DNA of 64,000 nucleotides from Massilia rubra (GTDB lineage Bacteria > Pseudomonadota > Gammaproteobacteria > Burkholderiales > Burkholderiaceae_D), in NCBI RefSeq assembly GCF_011682065.1, contig NZ_VUYU01000030.1, positions 18,995 to 82,994 of the forward strand. The letters are read 5' to 3'. Below are positions 60,701-64,000 of the stretch, piece by piece. A program made the position numbers and the translations under genes. The notes beneath the pieces were generated by a model. It was not told the origin of the DNA. It made no database searches and saw only the letters and a program-made list of their open reading frames with translations. Positions within the stretch are counted from its first letter, which is position 1. Each line of letters begins with the position of its first letter.

Positions 60701-62273
60701 GCGCGTTCTGAACAACCTGTTTTACGGTTCGGGACACCTGCATCAAATCAACATCGACGGCGACGTCATTACAGATATCGAGCGCGACAAGCTGCACCGT
60801 GCCACCAGCCGCACTCAGGGCACGCTGACCAGTCAGTTCCAGTACGACCCGGTGGGCCGGCTGTTGGCGCAGGTCGCAGGCCATCTGGGCGTGGGTGCAA
60901 GCGCCGAGCCGGTAATCGCGCGCCGTTATGAGTACGACGAGAGCGGCAACCTGCTGGCGGTCGATGACAAGCGCAACGGTCGCAAGACCTACAGCTACGA
61001 CGTGATCGGCCGCATCATGAGTGCCGTGCAGCCGAACCTGGCGGAGCGCTTTGCGTTCGATCCAGCGCACAATTTGCTCGATGAAACGGTTGCCAGCGCC
61101 GGCCGGGTTGAAGGAAACCGCGTGCGGGTGTTCGAGGACAAACGCTACGACTACGATGCGCACGGTAACCTGACCGAAAAGCTGACCGGCAAGCACACGC
61201 GCCTGAAGCTGGAGTGGAATGCGGCGCATCAACTGGCCAAGTCGGTTGTGACGCGCAATGCCCAGGAAGCGAATCCGACGGTGCAGACCGTCAAGTACGC
61301 CTACGATCCCTTTGGACGCAGGATCGCGAAGCGCGATGCGTTTGGCATGACGCGTTTTGTATGGGATGGGAATCGTCTGCTGTGCGAGGCGCGCGGGAAA
61401 TGGGAGCGCACGTATATTTATGAACCGGAATCGTTCGTGCCGCTGGCGCAGTTGGATACGGTCGCCGAGGATGGCGGCGACGAGCGCCGCAGTGAAGTCC
61501 ACCATATCCACACCGACCACCTTGGCACGCCGAATGAGGTGACAGACCACCAAGGCGAGATCGTGTGGGCGTCGGAGTACAAGGCCTGGGGCAATGTGCT
61601 ACGTGTCGTCCAGGCTGCGCCGAAGACCCGCAGTTTGGTCGCTGTTGAGGCTGAGGCTGCGAATGATATTGCCGAGTTCCAGCCGATCCGTTTTCTGGGC
61701 CAGTATCATGACACCGAAACAGGCTTGAACTACAACCGATTCCGCTACTATGATGCTGACTGCGGGCGGTACGTTTCGCTAGATCCGATCGGTTTGGCAG
61801 GCGGCAGTAACTCGTACCAATACGCGCCAAATCCAAGCGGATGGACAGATCCTCTTGGATTGACGAAAACCTGTGACTGCGGTGGCGCAAAAAAGCCAGA
61901 TCCACGTCCTTTTGGGCCCAGCACTGCAGATCCAAATGAAATAAATTTCACCCAACCAGGTGTAAATAAGAACGTGCTTGATTATGTAGACGACATGAAG
62001 AACAACAAGTGGGATTGGAACAAATCTGGCCCCCTTAGAGTTATGGAGGTTGATGGGAAACTAGTGTCGTACGACAATCGACGCCTTACAGCTAGTCGGC
62101 TTAGCGGCCAGAAAAGTGTTCCGATAGAAATTTTAGATCCAAATGCAATTATGCCTGGCTCGAAGAAAACATGGCAGAAAGCATTTGACATACGACGAAA
62201 TAAGGAAATCAATCGTGTTGATGGGAAGCCCGTGCCACCAACAGGGTTGCCCAATCTACCGAAAATCAATTAA
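57762..62273 (+). CDS. RHS-repeat polymorphic toxin
   Basis: A 1503-residue RHS protein. Residues 1-300 are a non-PAAR N-terminal region with a glycine-rich hydrophobic part (about 107-150, GGGAVLGGTAGGALGALAGG) and a second hydrophobic part near 210-235. A Lys/Pro/Ala linker with CPTC follows. From about 320 to 1300 there are many YD/RHS repeats (YRYDQRSRVTRIESDGKG, YSYDPLGRPVGTEKSEGG). The conserved core end is RFLGQYHDTETGLNYNRFRYYDADCGRYVSLDPIGLAGG (about 1310-1350), closing in DPLGL near 1364. The tip (about 1365-1503) is AT-richer and resembles ParB/sulfiredoxin-like toxin domains (PLRVMEVDGKLVSYDNRRL); this fold is an inference. The shell should enclose the toxin until delivery, for example by a type VI system. 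An immunity candidate follows. Confidence 0.9.
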   Translation: MSTFDIPIDFQQIRNALGTFERTYVTGGAKAVNDIEKRLERFSKSHPLPTVRGVVQQFPGGNCLIAVNDALDASDKLVAQMLAAAVQGLDFKMVQSILMEAAKEIAMYLGGGAVLGGTAGGALGALAGGVGAVPGAVVGAQLGMQIGSAIMALMGLEDLVDGFVSVVSLLVKPIIEGFALAVRAGMLSDKQREQYPMLMKGATEAFAQGKFILVIGLMAALAQLVLRKGVTLAVDKVGGSKLGNGFAAWLKKNQQIIKEHPALKPKSRAAAQGPAKGPSPEKPAPAKPEGAKPKQNEAQNEGQAKIDCPTCVLKANPVNPISGSKIFAGDIDLDFALPAALPLVWQRTYSSAQRQAGWLGSGWSTPLSIALEINVDSVVVLDPFAREITFSLPGIGESLYSPSEKITLVRTHDSSFELVGDKGERDLFALSTTSSNIARLVGQIDANGNRITITYNQRQLPERIEDSAGRGYLLAFEDHRGYPRLRSIVMQPAEPESDTELLVEYDYDELGNLAKVSNGQGEVTRQFAYRNHVLVEHSLPGGVVSRYEYDEYAASGKVTRNWINNGLSWNFRYLEQETVVTDNLGREERYRFDARKRFIGMVNAAGGVTTRHLDSHGNLLTITDPGGRRTSYRYDQRSRVTRIESDGKGTGIVYDSRFDKPAMITDALGATTALRYDAFGNLTSVTDALGQRTSYQYDANGLPVKVTDAAGGVKKLAYNRAAQLISYTDCSNNTTHFSYDDKGRLLRATDANGNSTVYSYDPLGRPVGTEKSEGGESYEYDPLGRLIAHIDPLGNRTSYVLDTDGQPLKRIDARGGVMEYRYDDARRVAELINENGDAHRFVYDALDRLIEETGFDARLTRYRYDDSGQITAKEELGSGERNEFTRIDTHFSRDSAGQLVEKLISRTTGEAQAEQLRLRYAYDSVGRMTQAINADAEVSLRYDVLGQLVGEHTKARDFSSELRHEYDELGNRIKTVLPDGRVLNNLFYGSGHLHQINIDGDVITDIERDKLHRATSRTQGTLTSQFQYDPVGRLLAQVAGHLGVGASAEPVIARRYEYDESGNLLAVDDKRNGRKTYSYDVIGRIMSAVQPNLAERFAFDPAHNLLDETVASAGRVEGNRVRVFEDKRYDYDAHGNLTEKLTGKHTRLKLEWNAAHQLAKSVVTRNAQEANPTVQTVKYAYDPFGRRIAKRDAFGMTRFVWDGNRLLCEARGKWERTYIYEPESFVPLAQLDTVAEDGGDERRSEVHHIHTDHLGTPNEVTDHQGEIVWASEYKAWGNVLRVVQAAPKTRSLVAVEAEAANDIAEFQPIRFLGQYHDTETGLNYNRFRYYDADCGRYVSLDPIGLAGGSNSYQYAPNPSGWTDPLGLTKTCDCGGAKKPDPRPFGPSTADPNEINFTQPGVNKNVLDYVDDMKNNKWDWNKSGPLRVMEVDGKLVSYDNRRLTASRLSGQKSVPIEILDPNAIMPGSKKTWQKAFDIRRNKEINRVDGKPVPPTGLPNLPKIN

Positions 62274-62294
62274 ATATTGAGATAAAATCGACAA

Positions 62295-62813
62295 ATGACA
62301 ATTGCTAACCATACATCTGAAATCGATAGTCTTTTAGTTAAACGCCTCTGGAATAATGAAGAGTGTCCATATTTTGACTTAATCATGTTTGCAGATGGAA
62401 AAATTTTCCCTTTGCAACCTCTTAGTGACTCCGATTGCGGCACTATCATTTTGAAGTCGAACTCATGGATTCCTGCCTCACAAATTGCCGGCATTGACAT
62501 TAGTGACAATCTAAATGAAGGGTTTGCTTCGCTTTATCACAAAGATTTGTCAGAATCGGATTTGACCATTTCGTGCGGCGAATGCTGCTCATCAGGGGAG
62601 AATGGATTTATTTCTCTGATAAACTCATCTTCTGGAGACCTTATTTGGCTGGTATTTTTGGTATCTTCCAATCCATTTTCGTCGGTGGACGTTGATAAAG
62701 ATGAAATAATCGCCCATAGTACCGATGGACGAAAGTTTCGTCTTAATCTTGAAAATCCTGATAGTGTCGAAATTATTAGCGCAGGCGGCACGGGGTCAGT
62801 GCCTACAAACTAA
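62295..62813 (+). CDS. Candidate immunity protein of the RHS toxin
   Basis: A 172-residue acidic protein, AT-rich in sequence, starting 21 nt after the RHS stop. I do not recognise the fold (YFDLIMFADGKIFPLQPLSD, LTISCGECCSSGENGFISLI). Position, size, acidity and AT-rich codon use fit an immunity protein for the RHS tip. The last codons (GGTGSVPTN) come from a repeat (62787-62875) that recurs downstream, so the natural 3' end may have been replaced. Confidence 0.65.
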   Translation: MTIANHTSEIDSLLVKRLWNNEECPYFDLIMFADGKIFPLQPLSDSDCGTIILKSNSWIPASQIAGIDISDNLNEGFASLYHKDLSESDLTISCGECCSSGENGFISLINSSSGDLIWLVFLVSSNPFSSVDVDKDEIIAHSTDGRKFRLNLENPDSVEIISAGGTGSVPTN

Positions 62814-62875
62814 CACGAACTGAACATTGGGCAGCCCAAGTCGCCTTCGTGAACGTTTCGATGCTTTCCAGGCGA
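62787..62875. repeat. RHS-associated repeat unit, copy 1
   Basis: The unit begins GGCACGGGGTCAGTGCC, a short hairpin, then TACAAACTAACACG, CTGAACATTGGGC, AAGTCGCCTTCGTG and CGTTTCGATGCTTTCCAGGCG. It overlaps the 3' end of the immunity gene. Copies with about 80% identity lie at 63171 and 63282, and each is followed by RHS sequence starting in the same region of the RHS gene. Confidence 0.75.
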
Positions 62876-63125
62876 ATCGCTGTACTCGCCTTCCGAGAAA
62901 ATCATTTTGGTGCGCACGAAAGAGCGCTGCTTCGAACTGGTTGACGACAAAGGGGAGCGCGATCTGTTCGCCCTGCCCGACTCCGCTCACAACATCGCCC
63001 GCCTGGTCGGCCAGATGGACGCCAACGGCAACCGGATCATCATCGCGTACAACCAGCGCCAACTGCCTGAGCACATCGAGGACAGCGCCGGGCGCGGCTA
63101 CCTGCTAATGTTTGAAGACCTGAGG
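62871..63125 (+). pseudogene. Displaced RHS fragment 1
   Basis: In the right frame this stretch encodes ESLYSPSEKIILVRTKERCF, FALPDSAHNIARLVGQMDAN and EDSAGRGYLLMFEDLR, closely matching residues of about 396-480 of the full RHS protein (58945-59200). It has no start of its own and breaks off at DLR. It is headed by repeat copy 1. Confidence 0.85.
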
Positions 63126-63170
63126 TGTACTGTCAATAGTGGACAGGTCCGCGGGACGGCACGGGGTCAG

Positions 63171-63256
63171 GGCACGGGTCAGTGCCTACAAACTAACACG
63201 GGCTGAACACTAGGCATTCCTAAGTCGCCTTTGTGGACGTTCGATGCTTTCCAGGC
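63171..63256. repeat. RHS-associated repeat unit, copy 2
   Basis: GGCACGGGTCAGTGCC, TACAAACTAACACGGGCTGAA, AAGTCGCCTTTGTGGACG and TTCGATGCTTTCCAGGC match copy 1. A half unit (ggcacggggtcag, 63158-63170) precedes it, apparently a partial tandem duplication. It is followed by only about 15 nt of RHS sequence (agatcaccttctc). Confidence 0.75.
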
Positions 63257-63281
63257 CAGATCACCTTCTCAACGGCAGAGC

Positions 63282-63371
63282 GGCACGGGGTCAGCGCCTG
63301 CAAACTACCATGGGCTGAATGTTAGGCGGTCCCGAGTCGCCTTAGTGGACGTTTCGATGTTTACCCGGCGA
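63282..63371. repeat. RHS-associated repeat unit, copy 3
   Basis: GGCACGGGGTCAGCGCCTGC, AAACTACCATGGGCTGAA, GAGTCGCCTTAGTGGACG and TTTCGATGTTTACCCGGCG are the third copy. It leads directly into RHS fragment 3. Confidence 0.75.
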
Positions 63372-63915
63372 GATCGCCTTCTCCTTGCCCGGCATCGGCG
63401 AATCGCTGTACTCGCCGTCCGAAAAAATCACGCTCGTGCACACGCACGAGCGCTGCTTCAAGCTGGTTGACGACAAAGGCGAGCGCGATCTGTCCGCCCT
63501 GCCGGATTCCGCTCACAACATCGCCCGTTTGGTGGGCCAGATGGACGCCAACGGCAACCGGATCACCATTTCCTACAACCTGCGCCAGTTGCCGGAGCGG
63601 GTCGAGGACAGCGCCGGGCGCGCCTACCTGCTGGCGTTTGAAGACCATCGGGGCTACCCGCGCCTGCGTAGCATTGTCATGCAGCCGGCCGATCCCGAGA
63701 GCGACACCGAACTGCTGGTCTCGTACGACTACGATGCAAGCGGCAACCTGGCCAAGGTCAGCAACGGCGAGGGCGACGTGATGCGCCAGTTCGCCTATCG
63801 CAATCATGTGATGGTCGAACACAGCCAGCCTGGCGGACTGTTGTCGCGCTATGAATACGACGAGTACGCAGCCAGCGTAAGCATCCAGCCCGCCCACCTT
63901 TCTTCCGTTCCATAA
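63371..63915 (+). pseudogene. Displaced RHS fragment 3
   Basis: From GEIAFSLPGIGESLYSPSEK this stretch matches residues of about 384-553 of the full RHS protein (for example EDHRGYPRLRSIVMQPADPE, QFAYRNHVMVEHSQPGG, YEYDEYAAS). After YEYDEYAAS the homology stops and 12 unrelated codons (VSIQPAHLSSVP) lead to a stop at 63913-63915. It has no start or ribosome binding site of its own and is probably a silent remnant or donor module. Confidence 0.85.
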
Positions 63916-63951
63916 ATTGTCCACACTGTGATCTTCAACTTGGAGATAGAG

Positions 63952-64000
63952 ATGGCAAATTTGGAACGCGAGTCATTGTGGGAGGAGCGGGTTGCGCAAT
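63952..64000 (+). CDS. Start of an unidentified gene (3' end outside window)
   Basis: An ATG at 63952 is preceded by ttggagata, a good ribosome binding site. The 16 visible codons read MANLERESLWEERVAQ. The frame stays open to the window end. Too short to identify. Confidence 0.55.
   Translation, partial: MANLERESLWEERVAQ

Noticed and set aside
62787..63371. CRISPR-like reading of the three repeats downstream of the RHS gene
   Set aside because: Units of about 90 nt with unequal spacing and RHS-derived sequence between them; no cas genes.
1..64000. tRNA, rRNA, riboswitch or prophage integrase genes
   Set aside because: None recognised by eye on either strand; a covariance-model scan was not possible.

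Overview
The window is a high-GC chromosomal segment with tightly packed operons. It carries PEP-CTERM proteins, twin flagellins, a SPINDLY-type glycosyltransferase and a complete beta-proteobacterial style fli cluster. Together these point to an Oxalobacteraceae-like beta-proteobacterium (Massilia, Duganella or Janthinobacterium type). This is inferred from gene content and codon use; no database search was possible.

Left part (1-14.2 kb): a truncated TonB-dependent receptor, two overlapping genes for unrecognised secreted proteins that share one domain in three copies, a DUF3422 membrane protein and GreB on the minus strand, and a small membrane protein. Then comes a pair of PEP-CTERM proteins (A, B), a lipoprotein esterase/lipase on the minus strand, an OmpR/QseC-type two-component system, and a second, paralogous PEP-CTERM pair (A', B'). 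A phosphodiester glycosidase family protein follows.

Middle (14.2-30 kb): a 1089-residue RTX/cadherin-like exoprotein on the minus strand, a NarX/NarL-type two-component pair and a diguanylate cyclase. Next is a run of overlapping genes: a 904-residue TPR-SPINDLY O-glycosyltransferase, CDP-glucose synthesis and dehydration (rfbF, rfbG), a C-methyltransferase, an RmlC-like epimerase, a DegT aminotransferase, a GNAT acetyltransferase and a hexapeptide acyltransferase. Since the flagellins lie just downstream, I read this as a flagellin O-glycosylation island that makes a branched, N-acylated deoxyamino sugar.

30-32.8 kb: a mosaic accessory patch. Two 153-bp elements with 26-bp terminal inverted repeats flank a PIN-domain toxin/DUF433 antitoxin pair. 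Each element has on its left a short piece copied from a gene lying to its right.

33-57.6 kb: the flagellar region. Two near-identical flagellins and fliD each have a sigma-28 type promoter. Then flaG, fliDST, a FliK-like gene, an FhlB-like gene, a YcgR/PilZ brake gene, an interruption by a lipoprotein, a CPBP protease and small genes, then fliE facing fliFGHIJK and fliLMNOPQR. The diguanylate cyclase and the PilZ protein at either end suggest c-di-GMP control of motility.

57.6-64 kb: an RHS polymorphic toxin with an AT-richer C-terminal tip, an AT-rich candidate immunity gene, and then displaced RHS fragments, each headed by the same repeat of about 90 bp. The window ends in the first 16 codons of an unidentified gene.
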